Shown here in pieces: positions 17,482 through 25,563 of a stretch of DNA of 64,000 nt. The first letter of the stretch is position 1. Every line of letters begins with the position of its first letter. A program made the translations under genes and the position numbers. Source of the DNA: Mesobacillus boroniphilus. GTDB taxonomy: Bacteria > Bacillota > Bacilli > Bacillales > Cytobacillaceae. A model generated the notes under the pieces. It searched no databases. It worked only from the letters and a program-made list of their open reading frames with translations, and was not told the origin of the DNA. The stretch covers positions 992,001-1,056,000 of the forward strand of contig NZ_QTKX01000001.1 of NCBI RefSeq assembly GCF_018424685.1, given 5' to 3'.

Positions 17482-17656
17482 CAAATCCCATCCTCAAGGG
17501 AGTAGGTTACTCCATTTAATAAGATTACTGCGAAGTCAATATTCCATAATGGGGCACGTTTGTGGAAGATCAGTAGCCAAACTTCTCACTAAAAACACGG
17601 GGGATGAGGCTTTTTACCTTTCCAAATCCTTAACCTTTTAAATCTGCACTTTCCTG

Positions 17657-17676
17657 ACTTTACCGATCGGTAAAGT
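17657..17676. promoter_or_regulatory. Perfect 20-bp palindrome, operator-like
   Basis: ACTTTACCGATCGGTAAAGT is fully self-complementary with no loop, the form expected for a TetR-family operator. No TetR-type gene is adjacent. No strong promoter elements are evident around it. Confidence 0.5.
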
Positions 17677-17726
17677 AAGTGGGTATAAATGGTAAATGCA
17701 ATAGAAAATAACTAGTGGAAAATAGG

Positions 17727-17757
17727 AGCAAAGGGACTTATCCTTTGCTTTTTTTTT
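17727..17757 (+). terminator. Intrinsic terminator
   Basis: AGCAAAGG and CCTTTGCT pair around a short loop and run into about ten Ts. There is no complete gene immediately upstream, so it probably ends a lost or untranslated transcript. Confidence 0.75.
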
Positions 17758-17933
17758 TTGCCGGGAGAATGCTGAAGAAGAGACCGTTCTCTTTCAAGGA
17801 AGCATTGGGGTGATGATACTCCTACTGAAATTTTGTTTAGAAGTATAATGAATGTCCCTATTTCTCCTTTTAACAGTGAAACATGGTATAATACTAAAAA
17901 GAAAAAAGGGGACCATTTATAGGAGTTGAAAAG

Positions 17934-18761
17934 TTGAATCCAATTGATAGATTTTCTAAATACCTGATCGAGCATTCAGAAACAATCAGCAGAGAAATTA
18001 TTGATTATAATTTGAAAAAACTCGATATAGAATTGCCTGCTGAAATCATTTCAGATTCCATCAAGACAAACACGGAATTCCTAAAATTCGTTGGTGAGAC
18101 ACTTAATCTTTCAAAAGAGACGGTGACGGAGAAGTTTATTAAGTGGCATGAACAAAAGCAGCTGAAACAAAAGCAATTTAAATACGCAACTGAAGAACTT
18201 GAGAGCATCATGAAGCCATATGCGGAAACTCGCCTGCAGCTTATCGAAATGCTGACGAAGGTATCGATTGGCGAGGGCCTTTCCACGGAAGAAGTAGTAT
18301 TTTTCAATAACCGGATTAGCTACTTGCTGGATTTGAGCATCACCCAAACGGTTATCGAGCGCGAAAAACAATCGAATGAGCTGAACAAAAAGAACGAAAA
18401 AATCATCACCGAGTTATCCTCGCCAATCGTACCAATTGAAAAAGACATGGCCATTCTTCCGCTGGTCGGCGAATTCGATTTCGAACGCAGCGACCATATC
18501 ATGACCCATGTCATTCCGAAAATCAGTGAGCTGAGAATTAGGACACTGATCATCGATTTTTCTGGAATTGCGACAATCGATGGGGAGATTGCGGCGCGGA
18601 TCTTCAATATCCATAAAGTATTGAACCTCATCGGAATTGAGACGTTGCTGACAGGAATAAGAGCAGATCTTGCGATTGATGTCATCAATACAGGAATCGA
18701 TTTTTCAAAATTGAACACATTTGGAACCGTGCAACAGGCAATTTTGGCCTACGGGAAATAG
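17934..18761 (+). CDS. RsbR-like stressosome protein with STAS domain (RsbRD/YqhA-like)
   Basis: 275 residues starting at a TTG with AGGAG nine bases upstream. The N-terminal 150 residues are helical (RsbRD-type sensor: SETISREIIDYNLKKLDIEL; LSTEEVVFFNNRISYLLDLS). The C-terminal STAS domain begins ITELSSPIVPIEKDMAILPL and includes LIIDFSGIATIDGEIAARIF. The position of the first regulatory Thr of RsbRA is Gly here, and the second is within LLTGIRADLA. It likely mixes with other RsbR proteins in stressosomes upstream of SigB; the sensed signal is unknown. Confidence 0.87.
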   Translation: MNPIDRFSKYLIEHSETISREIIDYNLKKLDIELPAEIISDSIKTNTEFLKFVGETLNLSKETVTEKFIKWHEQKQLKQKQFKYATEELESIMKPYAETRLQLIEMLTKVSIGEGLSTEEVVFFNNRISYLLDLSITQTVIEREKQSNELNKKNEKIITELSSPIVPIEKDMAILPLVGEFDFERSDHIMTHVIPKISELRIRTLIIDFSGIATIDGEIAARIFNIHKVLNLIGIETLLTGIRADLAIDVINTGIDFSKLNTFGTVQQAILAYGK

Positions 18762-18776
18762 CATTGGAAGAGAGAA

Positions 18777-18803
18777 CGGCAGTTGATCACTGCCGTTTTT
18801 TTG
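18777..18803 (+). terminator. Intrinsic terminator after RsbR-like gene
   Basis: ACGGCAGT and ACTGCCGT pair around TGATC and are followed by seven Ts. Confidence 0.9.
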
Positions 18804-18835
18804 TTTGCGGCATTTTCAAAAGGGGAAATTCTATA

Positions 18836-19597
18836 ATGAAGATTGGAGAAGGGAGGAACAAAGGTTACATGATAGAAAACAACATAAAGGCAAAAAACGT
18901 AATCCTTCCAATCCTTTTGGTTGCAATGGGCTTAGGAACATCAATTGCCTTTCTATACTTATTCACAGAGCTGGCTGAAGAAATGCTGGAATCCGAGGTT
19001 AAGAGTTTTGATGGCAGCATCATTCAATTCTTCTATCAAATTAATACAGACACATTGGATGTAATCCTGTTCTTTTTCACCGAATTGGGTTCCCTATGGT
19101 TCCTGACCATTTTTTCACTCATCATCATTTCCATACTTTGGTTTAAAAAGAAAGATAAATGGAGCATCCTCTTTTTCATCATTGGTATCGGGGGAGGAGG
19201 TCTCCTGACAAAGCTTTTGAAATACTACTATGGAAGGGAACGGCCTTCAATTGATGAAACAATCGATGCGATCGGCTACAGCTTTCCAAGCGGCCACTCG
19301 ATGGGTTCCCTGATTTTTTACGGGTTCCTGAGTTATTTCTTATTTCGTTCTAGCATCAGAAAGAAATTGAAATGGGCCGCTCTGTTTATATGTGGTGTGT
19401 TGATCTTTTTCATTGGAATCAGCAGGATCTATCTTGGAGCACATTATCCGAGTGACGTTATCGCCGGTTATCTGGCAGGAAGCATCTGGCTCATCCTCTG
19501 TATCCTTGCATTAGAATACGTGAAGTGGAGAAGCGCCTCATCAATAAAGCCCATCAAAGCATTCAAAGACTTTATCGCGCACCAAATGAAAGGGTAA
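18836..19597 (+). CDS. PAP2-family membrane phosphatase
   Basis: About 253 residues with six membrane helices. All three parts of the PAP2 active site are visible: KYYYGRERP, YSFPSGHSMG and SRIYLGAHYPSDVIAGY. These enzymes dephosphorylate lipid phosphates such as undecaprenyl pyrophosphate or phosphatidic acid at the outer membrane face. The start is uncertain: ATG 18836 follows AAAGGGG, while ATG 18869, giving 242 residues, follows GGGAGG at a longer spacing. An upstream open stretch overlaps the previous terminator and is not coding. Confidence 0.9.
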   Translation: MKIGEGRNKGYMIENNIKAKNVILPILLVAMGLGTSIAFLYLFTELAEEMLESEVKSFDGSIIQFFYQINTDTLDVILFFFTELGSLWFLTIFSLIIISILWFKKKDKWSILFFIIGIGGGGLLTKLLKYYYGRERPSIDETIDAIGYSFPSGHSMGSLIFYGFLSYFLFRSSIRKKLKWAALFICGVLIFFIGISRIYLGAHYPSDVIAGYLAGSIWLILCILALEYVKWRSASSIKPIKAFKDFIAHQMKG

Positions 19598-19969
19598 GAG
19601 AAGAAATGGGCGCGTACCCGGCTAAGTCCCTTTGCTTTTTCAGCATTTCATGATCGTCCTCCGGATTGCTATATTTCAAACTTTACTTCAACAGCATTTG
19701 TTTTCAGCTTTATAACTTGGCCTATTAATTGCGCCTTTAGTTTTATCATAGAAGCCAATTCATTAAAAAATGAGCCAGTCCCAATACACGGGGCTGGCCA
19801 TTTTCTTTACTCTGAGTAGTTATCTTATTATAAAAATCATTCCTGTAATTAGTAATAATTTTATTATTGCCTATAAATAAATAAACATTAATATTTAATA
19901 AAAATTTATTGATAATCGATAAATCATGTGATAAATTCAAATTAACAAAAAATGACTGAGGTGCTGTTA
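19598..19969. other. Intergenic stretch with one hairpin
   Basis: Apart from a probable hairpin at 19769-19802 (AGCCAGTCCC with GGGGCTGGCC, followed by ATTTTC), the stretch is AT-rich and shows no gene. The run at about 19830-19950 is very A/T-rich and may hold the promoter of yoaS. Confidence 0.45.
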
Positions 19970-20458
19970 ATGAAACGTGTGTCTACGCTCTCTTTAAAGA
20001 TAGCCGTTATCCTTATTGGGATACTGAGTATGGTTTTGTGTATATTATGGTTGCCTGAGATAGCTGCAAGAGATGCAGCAATGCATCCAGAGACGGCCTA
20101 CTTACAATACCCCTTTTTAATAGGTGCATATATCACTGTAATACCGTTTTTCGTTGCCTTGTTCCAGGCTTTAAAACTTTTAAACTATATTGACCAGAAC
20201 AACGCTTTCTCGGAATTATCTGTTTTAGCTTTGAAGTATATAAAATACTGTGCCATCACCATCAGTACCCTGGCTGTTGCAGAAATAATATCTGGTATTA
20301 TATTGTTCGCAGGTGAAGGCGAAGACATAACGGGTTTTATCAGCTTGGGATTCATGTTCACTTTTGCTTCAATGGTGATAGGAGTCTTTGCTGCTGTTCT
20401 TCAAAAACTTTTAAAAGATGCCATTGATATAAAAGCAGAAAATGATTTAACGGTCTGA
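19970..20458 (+). CDS. yoaS: DUF2975 membrane protein YoaS
   Basis: 162 residues with four membrane helices (about 8-28, 48-68, 90-115, 122-145) and the conserved segment ALFQALKLLNYIDQNNAFSE of DUF2975. Function is unknown; the family is typically encoded beside a small XRE regulator. That partner is present here but broken, followed by yoaT, so the B. subtilis order yoaS-yozG-yoaT is kept. ATG 19970 has GAGGTG seven bases upstream; an upstream start at 19952 lacks one. Confidence 0.85.
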   Translation: MKRVSTLSLKIAVILIGILSMVLCILWLPEIAARDAAMHPETAYLQYPFLIGAYITVIPFFVALFQALKLLNYIDQNNAFSELSVLALKYIKYCAITISTLAVAEIISGIILFAGEGEDITGFISLGFMFTFASMVIGVFAAVLQKLLKDAIDIKAENDLTV

Positions 20459-20468
20459 GGTGAATGAC

Positions 20469-20684
20469 ATGGCAATGATCTTCAATGTGTGACTTTGAGC
20501 TAGCGAAAAGGAAAATGAGTGTCACTGAGCTCTCTGAAAGGGTTGGGGTAACAAGGGTTGATTTTTCAATATTTATAATTGGAAAGGATTCGATTATCCA
20601 ACTTTAGATGAGAGTTCTAATACTTTAGAATGTCAGCCCAGAGATATTTTAGAATTTCGTAGTTATGAAGATGCTCAAGATTAA
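20469..20684 (+). pseudogene. yozG: Decayed XRE-family regulator (yozG-like)
   Basis: GAGGTG and an ATG at 20469 are kept, then the frame is hit by stops. Piecewise reading recovers the family: LAKRKMSVTELSERVGVT is the XRE helix-turn-helix start, FSIFIIGKDSIIQL the recognition region, and LECQPRDILEFRSYEDAQD the typical end. At least two frame changes and part of the linker are lost. In relatives it controls the neighbouring DUF2975 gene; its loss should leave yoaS without that regulator. Confidence 0.75.
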
Positions 20685-20714
20685 TAAAGCAGGAGTATTT
20701 GGAGGCGCAAAATT

Positions 20715-21533
20715 ATGGGACCATTAAAACAACTCGTTCATTTTGGTTGGGAGCAGGCTCTATCTTGTTTATTTCCTGTCGTTATATTTGCCTCTTTAGC
20801 TGTTACACAAATCATACCAGCTCCTATTCTGCCTCGGTATGACTGGCTGCTTATGATCTGCCTTTTTATGCAATGGTGGATGGTACGTTTGGGGTTTGAA
20901 ACGAGGGATGAACTTAAGGTAATAACATTGTTCCATGTTATTGGACTTGCGCTAGAAATTTTCAAGGTGCATATGGGCTCCTGGTCCTACCCGGAGGAGG
21001 GATATTTTAAAATTTTTGGAGTGCCTTTGTATAGCGGATTCATGTATGCAAGTGTAGCCAGTTATCTTTGCCAGGCGTGGAGGAGGTTGAAGGTTGGACT
21101 AGTTAAGTTTCCACCATTTTCGGTAGTTGTACCTCTCGCTGCAGCAATATATTTGAATTTTTTTACCCACCATTTTTGGATTGACATTCGTTGGTGGTTA
21201 TCAGGACTTGTAATTATCGTCTTCTGGCAATCCTGGGTTACATACGAGATTAATGAAACTAGATACCGAATGCCACTCTCACTATCATTTGTGCTCATTG
21301 GATTTTTTATATGGATAGCTGAAAATATCGCAACTTACTTTGGAGCCTGGAAATATCCAAACCAAACCGATGCATGGAGCCTCGTTCATCCAGGAAAGGT
21401 GAGTTCATGGCTCTTACTAGTGATTGTCAGCTTTCTTATAGTAGCGACGTTAAAGAAGGTTAAGGGAAAAGGTTCAATTATAGATGAATCTTTGTCCCAC
21501 TCAAAACCGACCGGATTGAGTACAAAATTATAG
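20715..21533 (+). CDS. yoaT: DUF817 membrane protein YoaT
   Basis: 272 residues with about eight membrane helices and family-typical segments KVHMGSWSYPEEGYFKIFG, VPLYSGFMYASVASYLCQAW, and IAENIATYFGAWKYPNQ. DUF817 members are uncharacterised; the paired GxWxYP motifs at the start of two helices are conserved. GGAGG lies nine bases before the ATG. It directly follows the broken yozG. Confidence 0.88.
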   Translation: MGPLKQLVHFGWEQALSCLFPVVIFASLAVTQIIPAPILPRYDWLLMICLFMQWWMVRLGFETRDELKVITLFHVIGLALEIFKVHMGSWSYPEEGYFKIFGVPLYSGFMYASVASYLCQAWRRLKVGLVKFPPFSVVVPLAAAIYLNFFTHHFWIDIRWWLSGLVIIVFWQSWVTYEINETRYRMPLSLSFVLIGFFIWIAENIATYFGAWKYPNQTDAWSLVHPGKVSSWLLLVIVSFLIVATLKKVKGKGSIIDESLSHSKPTGLSTKL

Positions 21534-21834
21534 GGGGGAAGAGCTTGGGAATCGATTTGAACTAAGCTTGAGAGAGATAAATGAAAGACCAGCCCCAGAA
21601 GCGAGGGGACGTACCCTTTGATTCTTTTTTTTGGGGGTAAAACTGAAATGATGACTATTATTTCGGGGATCATTGGAATTAGTGTAAAACCTCCTAGTAT
21701 TGTGTTTGGAAGCATAAGATCCATCCCTATGCTTTGGGTTAAAGAGGCTTGCAACCTATGAAAGTTTATATTTCTTCAAAAGGGGAAAGAAAGAAAGGAA
21801 GGAACATACATCATAGAATAGGAGATGATAGAAG
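21534..21834 (+). other. Intergenic stretch with decayed coding fragments
   Basis: A REP-like motif (GCGAGGGGACGTACCCTTTG) lies at about 21599-21619. Around 21645-21760 there is a fragment that loosely resembles 17806-17870. No intact gene is visible. The ribosome site AGGAGATG at the end belongs to the acidic lipoprotein. Confidence 0.35.
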
Positions 21835-22110
21835 ATGAAACTCAAAAATTTACTTTTGTCTATCCCACTCGGTGCAGGAATCATTTTGGCCGGTTGTTCA
21901 GCTGATGAAGAGCCGCCACCGGAAGATGAAAATAACATGGAAAACATGGAAGAGCAGGAAGATAACCAAGAACCAGATATAACTGAAGAGCCTAGTGAAG
22001 AAAAACCTGATGAAGAAGAACCAGATTTAGATGAAGAGCCTAGTGAAGAAGAATCTGGTGAAGATGAACTTGACTTAGATGGAGACTCTAGTGAAGAAAA
22101 TAACAACTAA
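21835..22110 (+). CDS. Small acidic repeat lipoprotein
   Basis: 91 residues with a lipoprotein signal peptide and lipobox IILAGC, then an almost entirely acidic tail built from repeated EEPSEE and DEEEPDLDEEP-like units. It is predicted to be disordered and surface-anchored. No enzymatic domain is present. The repeat DNA may change length by slippage. AGGAGATG lies eight bases upstream, and a strong terminator follows. Confidence 0.7.
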   Translation: MKLKNLLLSIPLGAGIILAGCSADEEPPPEDENNMENMEEQEDNQEPDITEEPSEEKPDEEEPDLDEEPSEEESGEDELDLDGDSSEENNN

Positions 22111-22117
22111 TAGTGCG

Positions 22118-22150
22118 GAAAACGCCTGTAGATTATACAGGCGTTTTTTA
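22118..22150 (+). terminator. Intrinsic terminator after acidic lipoprotein gene
   Basis: AAAACGCCTGTA and TACAGGCGTTTT pair perfectly around five bases and run into Ts. A second inverted repeat (ACAAGCAG with CTGCTTGT) lies at 22191-22224 and could act leftward for the YjcZ gene. Confidence 0.9.
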
Positions 22151-22367
22151 GTGTTATTAATGCTCTTTGACCTTTCAAATGACACAAAAAACAAGCAGAT
22201 TAACTAAACTATTCTGCTTGTTTTTTCTGCCTATTCCATCCATCATTTAGAGTGAATTTTTAAGCTTGCTGCTCCTTAAAATAAACAGCCAGCATTGCAA
22301 AAATATTCATCGCCGAAACCAGGTAAACAATAACGTCTGGTGTCATTTAGTAATTTTAATGATGATT

Positions 22368-22490
22368 TTAGTAGCCACCGTAACCACCGCCGTAGCCTCC
22401 TCCAATATATGAAGCTCCAATGATGATCAGGAGGATGAACAATACAACAACCAACGCGAAACCGCCGCCATAACCTGCTCCGTCTGACAT
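22368..22490 (-). CDS. YjcZ-family sporulation micro-protein
   Basis: A 40-residue protein: a Gly/Tyr-rich start ([11 protein letters not shown]), one hydrophobic helix ([20 protein letters not shown]), and a [10 protein letters not shown] end. This is the composition and layout of the YjcZ family, many of which are made in spores or the coat. A GGGGGG ribosome site precedes the ATG. Only spore-forming Firmicutes are known to carry it, supporting the organism guess. Confidence 0.88.
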   Translation of the reverse strand: MSDGAGYGGGFALVVVLFILLIIIGASYIGGGYGGGYGGY

Positions 22491-22614
22491 TCAATAACCC
22501 CCCTTCAATTCCATAATATTAATGTATGCTTGAAACGATATTGTGGAAGGGCATGCATTGAGGTGAATAATTTTTTTCGGACTTGTTCATTCAAATAAAC
22601 ACGTGGCTGAGCAG

Positions 22615-22745
22615 TTCATTGCCTTGCTGAACTTGTTCGGAAGCGAGACAGTGCTAAAAGGAATACGGGCAGATCATGCAATTGATGCCAGCGATACAGG
22701 AATCGATTTTTCGAAGATTGGAGAGGGAGGGCACGAAGGGTACAT
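22615..22745 (+). pseudogene. Remnant of a third RsbR-like STAS gene
   Basis: In translation the stretch reads ETVLKGIRADHAIDASDTG then IDFSKI, parallel to ETLLTGIRADLAIDVINTG in the intact gene at 17934-18761. DNA identity over about 95 bases is high but clearly diverged. The similarity then jumps to the leader of the PAP2 gene: GATTGGAGAGGGAGGGCACG here against GATTGGAGAAGGGAGGAACA at 18841. No start, no full domain. Confidence 0.75.
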
Positions 22746-22817
22746 GACTGCTTAATACTAAAGAAAGAGCAAAGGGTCCTTCCCTTGCTTCGGACGGGAC
22801 GGACCTTTGCATCGCTG

Positions 22818-22913
22818 ATGGTTACTTCTGAAGCAATGAATATGATGATCAGTTTTGCAACCTTAAACATTGCAGTAGTCGCGATAGGTATTTCTGCAAA
22901 CAAAAAGAAATGA
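22818..22913 (+). CDS. Type I toxin, TxpA/Hol_Tox-like small membrane peptide
   Basis: A 31-residue peptide: MVTSEAMNMMISFATLNIAV, then a short hydrophobic run and a basic KKK end. The pattern of acidic start, MISFATL, and lysine tail is that of the putative holin-like toxins (TxpA, BsrG-related) of Bacillus type I toxin-antitoxin systems, which insert in the membrane. No strong ribosome site is visible directly upstream; a hairpin there may hide it. A hairpin over the stop (22906-22953) follows. A decayed second copy lies at 32502-32625. Confidence 0.72.
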   Translation: MVTSEAMNMMISFATLNIAVVAIGISANKKK

Positions 22914-22953
22914 CCTACCCTGCATCGCCCAATGTTTGAGTAGATCATTTCTT
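22906..22953. terminator. Hairpin over the toxin stop codon
   Basis: AAGAAATGA-CTAC and GTAG-TCATTTCTT pair around about 20 bases. It may end the toxin mRNA or form the contact region with the antisense RNA. The diverged copy at 32525-32565 keeps only part of it. Confidence 0.55.
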
Positions 22954-23016
22954 ATTCATTCAAATGGCCGCTGTACTTCAAGCAGCTTGCTGTAAATATA
23001 TGGACTTTACATTTGT

Positions 23017-23046
23017 ATTATAAACATTTTTAAACCGAAAAGTAAA
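23017..23046 (-). promoter_or_regulatory. Predicted antitoxin promoter
   Basis: On the minus strand, TTTACT (23046-23041) and TATAAT (23022-23017) are separated by 18 bases, a good SigA-type promoter reading toward the toxin gene with no open frame downstream. Confidence 0.6.
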
Positions 23047-23087
23047 TATTATAATCTTTGTAATACAGCCGCGGTTATTCGCTAAGG

Positions 23088-23480
23088 TTAACTACTTCTT
23101 TCTATAAAGAAGGTAACGACAAGGAATAGGATAAAGGCAAACAACAGCAATGATCCGCCAACGATAAACAGTACCGTCACCAAGGTTTCGTCCATGTTAA
23201 ATGGGTTAAGGTTATATAACCACATCCCGATGGTGAGTCCCAGTGCGCCTGCCATGCCGGTGATGCTGTGAATGGCTACTAGTTTCTTATATCTGATTTC
23301 ATAGTTTTTGTAAAAGATTCCCCAGGCAAATACGGATAACCAGCCGACTAAAAGGATATGGGCGTGGATTGGGCGCAGAGCATAATCCATTTGGCCGGCC
23401 ATTTGCGAGCCCATAAAAGTGCCTATAAGTCCAAAAATAGCTGAAAATCTGATTAGCCTAATACTCCAAGTTTGTTCCAT
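23088..23480 (-). CDS. Small four-helix membrane protein, heme-copper oxidase subunit I-like
   Basis: 130 residues with four hydrophobic helices. The segment MDYALRPIHAHILLVGWLSV resembles the start of heme-copper oxidase or NnrS-like subunits, where the His pair could bind heme; the second half has a His in KLVAIHSITG. It is far shorter than a catalytic subunit I. It lies five bases downstream of the histidine kinase gene on the same strand, so it is probably the last gene of the kinase operon. Confidence 0.6.
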   Translation of the reverse strand: MEQTWSIRLIRFSAIFGLIGTFMGSQMAGQMDYALRPIHAHILLVGWLSVFAWGIFYKNYEIRYKKLVAIHSITGMAGALGLTIGMWLYNLNPFNMDETLVTVLFIVGGSLLLFAFILFLVVTFFIERSS

Positions 23481-23484
23481 TTCT

Positions 23485-24879
23485 TTATTCCTCCAGTTGT
23501 TTTTCTATAGGGAGCTTTAAAGTAAAAGTCGTCCCTGATTGAATCTCGCTCTCCACTTCAATGTTTCCGTTGTGCAGTTCAATAATATGTTTGACAATCG
23601 ACAGGCCCAGGCCGGTTCCATCCTTCTTGCGTGCAGCATCGACCCGGTAGAAACGTTCGAAAACCTTTGAGGCTTGCTTCTCGTTCATTCCGATTCCGGT
23701 ATCCTTGAAGGTGATAATTGTGTATTGTTCAGAAAGGTTAATCTGGATATAAATGCTGCCGCCGGTTTGATTATATTTAATCGCGTTCGTCAGCAGGTTG
23801 TCCCAGACTGTCATCAAAAGCTCAGGATCAGCGAGAATCGGGGCAGGGGGGAGATGGTACGAAATTTCAATCTCCTTTTCCTCGAGGCGCCATTGATGCC
23901 TTCTTACCGTTTCTTTGATTTGTGTGTCAATCCTTGTGACCGAGAGCTTCATCGGGTAGGATTTCTGATCCAGGGAGGTAAGAAGCAGCAATTGCTTCGT
24001 CAAGTTGGACAGCCTCTTGGATTCCTGGTCAATGATCTCAACATACTCCTGATGCTCTTCGTCGAGCTCCTGTGTTTTCAATAGTTCTGCGTATCCCTGA
24101 ATATTCATCAATGGTGATTGAAAGTCATGGGATACATTATTGATGAAGGATTTCCTGGCTTCATCATTATGCTGCAATTGAGTCTGCATGATGCTGAAGC
24201 TTTCGGCAAGCTGGCCGATTTCATCCTTCCGATGGATGTTCAAAGGGAAGTTGAAATTTTCACGTGTGATTTCCCTTGTCGCTTCTGTCAGCTTTGTAAT
24301 TGGCTGGATCAGGTGTTTGGCGAACCAGATGACGCCGCTGATACTGACAATTGAGATGGCCACAAAGAACCAGGCGAAAATGACATGGACATCAGAAAAT
24401 AGCATTTTGTTATTGGGGCGAAGGTATAGGCCATAATCCTGATCGTCAATTGTAAAAGGAACCCCAACTGTATTATCAAGCTCATTCGAAAAATGGCTCA
24501 TCATCATCCATGGAGAATGAGAATTATCCATTCCATGATAGACCTCTTTACCATCAATAACTTTCATTGCCTCATCGGGTAGATTCTTTTTCGAAAAATC
24601 TTCGCCAAAAAAGAATTCCTCTCCATTTTCACTTAAAACATAGATTTGATAACCTACTTTACTTATCGAGTCAAGATAGGCTTTGAAGCTTAAATGGGTG
24701 GTAGAATGCATTTGCTCAAGACTCGAGGCTACCTCTTCGGCAATTTTTACATTCTGTTGATCGATCCTTTCTCTTGTAGAAGTCATATAGACCCAGTTTG
24801 CAAGAACGAAGGCAATCATAATGCTGATTCCGAGGATGAGAAGTGTTGCGTTGATGAATTTCCTGTACAATGTCTTCAT
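23485..24879 (-). CDS. Sensor histidine kinase
   Basis: 464 residues. Membrane helices at about 12-33 and 165-187 enclose an extracytoplasmic sensor of about 130 residues. A HAMP domain follows, then HisKA with the phospho-acceptor His251 in NVSHDFQSPLMN. The HATPase domain has N box WDNLLTNAIKYN, G1 DTGIGM and G2 GTGLGLSIVKHI. A Phe replaces the usual Leu in the H box (HDFQSPL). The start overlaps the response regulator stop by four bases (ATGA), so they are coupled. With the MMPL exporter upstream, it probably senses an exported or membrane-active compound. Confidence 0.95.
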   Translation of the reverse strand: MKTLYRKFINATLLILGISIMIAFVLANWVYMTSTRERIDQQNVKIAEEVASSLEQMHSTTHLSFKAYLDSISKVGYQIYVLSENGEEFFFGEDFSKKNLPDEAMKVIDGKEVYHGMDNSHSPWMMMSHFSNELDNTVGVPFTIDDQDYGLYLRPNNKMLFSDVHVIFAWFFVAISIVSISGVIWFAKHLIQPITKLTEATREITRENFNFPLNIHRKDEIGQLAESFSIMQTQLQHNDEARKSFINNVSHDFQSPLMNIQGYAELLKTQELDEEHQEYVEIIDQESKRLSNLTKQLLLLTSLDQKSYPMKLSVTRIDTQIKETVRRHQWRLEEKEIEISYHLPPAPILADPELLMTVWDNLLTNAIKYNQTGGSIYIQINLSEQYTIITFKDTGIGMNEKQASKVFERFYRVDAARKKDGTGLGLSIVKHIIELHNGNIEVESEIQSGTTFTLKLPIEKQLEE

Positions 24880-25547
24880 TTCAAATCCTCAAGTCTGTAA
24901 CCAATTCCGCGGATGGTCTGGATTTCCACTGAGGCTTGATGCTTCCTCAGGCGTTCCCGGATCCTGTTAATGTGAGTGTTGAGCGTTTGTTCGCTACCCT
25001 CATAGTCGGCTCCCCAGGCCTGTTCAATCAAGATCGCGCGGGGAGTGGTTTTATTCAACCGTGATGCCAGAATGGTAAGAAGCTCAAATTCCTTCAGCGG
25101 GAAGAGAATCGTCTCTTGATTGATCTCCACTTCAAAGCTGTTCCGGTCAATCTTCATGTTCCCGGCAGAGATGATAGAATCAATAGCACGCTGCATTCTT
25201 CTCAATACAACAGCAACCCTGAATAAGAGCTCCTTTACTTCGAAAGGCTTCACAATATAGTCTTCGGAACCTGACAGGAAGCCTTCTTCCTTATCGCTCA
25301 GCTGGCCTTTTGCGGTGAGGAGGATCACGGGAATCTCCCAATCATCAGTCAGGATTTTAGTCAGCTCGAAGCCATTCATTCCAGGCATCATCACATCGAC
25401 AATCGCCAGGTCGACATTTTGTTTTTCGAGCAAGGATAAAGCCTCCTCGGCATCATCAGCTTTGAATACCTGATATCCTTCCTGGGTTAGATGGATGGTC
25501 ACCAGTCTTTGAATATTTACATCATCATCAACTACCAAGATTCTCAT
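24876..25547 (-). CDS. OmpR-family response regulator
   Basis: 223 residues. The receiver domain has the acidic pair VDDD (6-9), the phospho-acceptor Asp51 in IVDVMMPG, and the conserved Lys in VKPFEVKEL. The C-terminal winged helix includes LLTILASRLNKTTPRAILIE and HINRIRERLRKH. AAAGGAGG is a near-perfect ribosome site eight bases before the ATG. It controls genes together with the following kinase, most simply the MMPL exporter upstream in the same operon. Confidence 0.96.
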   Translation of the reverse strand: MRILVVDDDVNIQRLVTIHLTQEGYQVFKADDAEEALSLLEKQNVDLAIVDVMMPGMNGFELTKILTDDWEIPVILLTAKGQLSDKEEGFLSGSEDYIVKPFEVKELLFRVAVVLRRMQRAIDSIISAGNMKIDRNSFEVEINQETILFPLKEFELLTILASRLNKTTPRAILIEQAWGADYEGSEQTLNTHINRIRERLRKHQASVEIQTIRGIGYRLEDLK

Positions 25548-25563
25548 TGTTTATGCCTCCTTT

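Larger units (their letters stand above)
17482..17930 (+). other. Intergenic stretch with two hairpins and an orphan palindrome
   Basis: Holds the small hairpin at 17501-17515, a 32-codon frame from ATG 17550 without a convincing ribosome site, the 20-bp palindrome at 17657-17676, and a terminator at 17727-17757. The rest shows no gene. The segment at about 17806-17870 vaguely resembles 21665-21730, perhaps remnants of one family. Confidence 0.4.
22765..23010 (-). ncRNA. Putative RatA-like antitoxin RNA, antisense to the toxin gene
   Basis: A good promoter on the minus strand (23046 to 23017) would start an RNA near 23010 that runs leftward through the toxin gene. An inverted repeat at 22769-22810 (GCAAAGGTCC arm on the minus strand, followed by a T-rich run) could end it, giving about 245 bases. 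This matches the organisation of RatA, which binds the 3' part of txpA mRNA. The 3' end is inferred, not seen. Confidence 0.6.

Noticed and set aside
23674..24436. Several plus-strand frames opposite the histidine kinase
   Set aside because: All are shadows of a complete kinase gene with every conserved motif.
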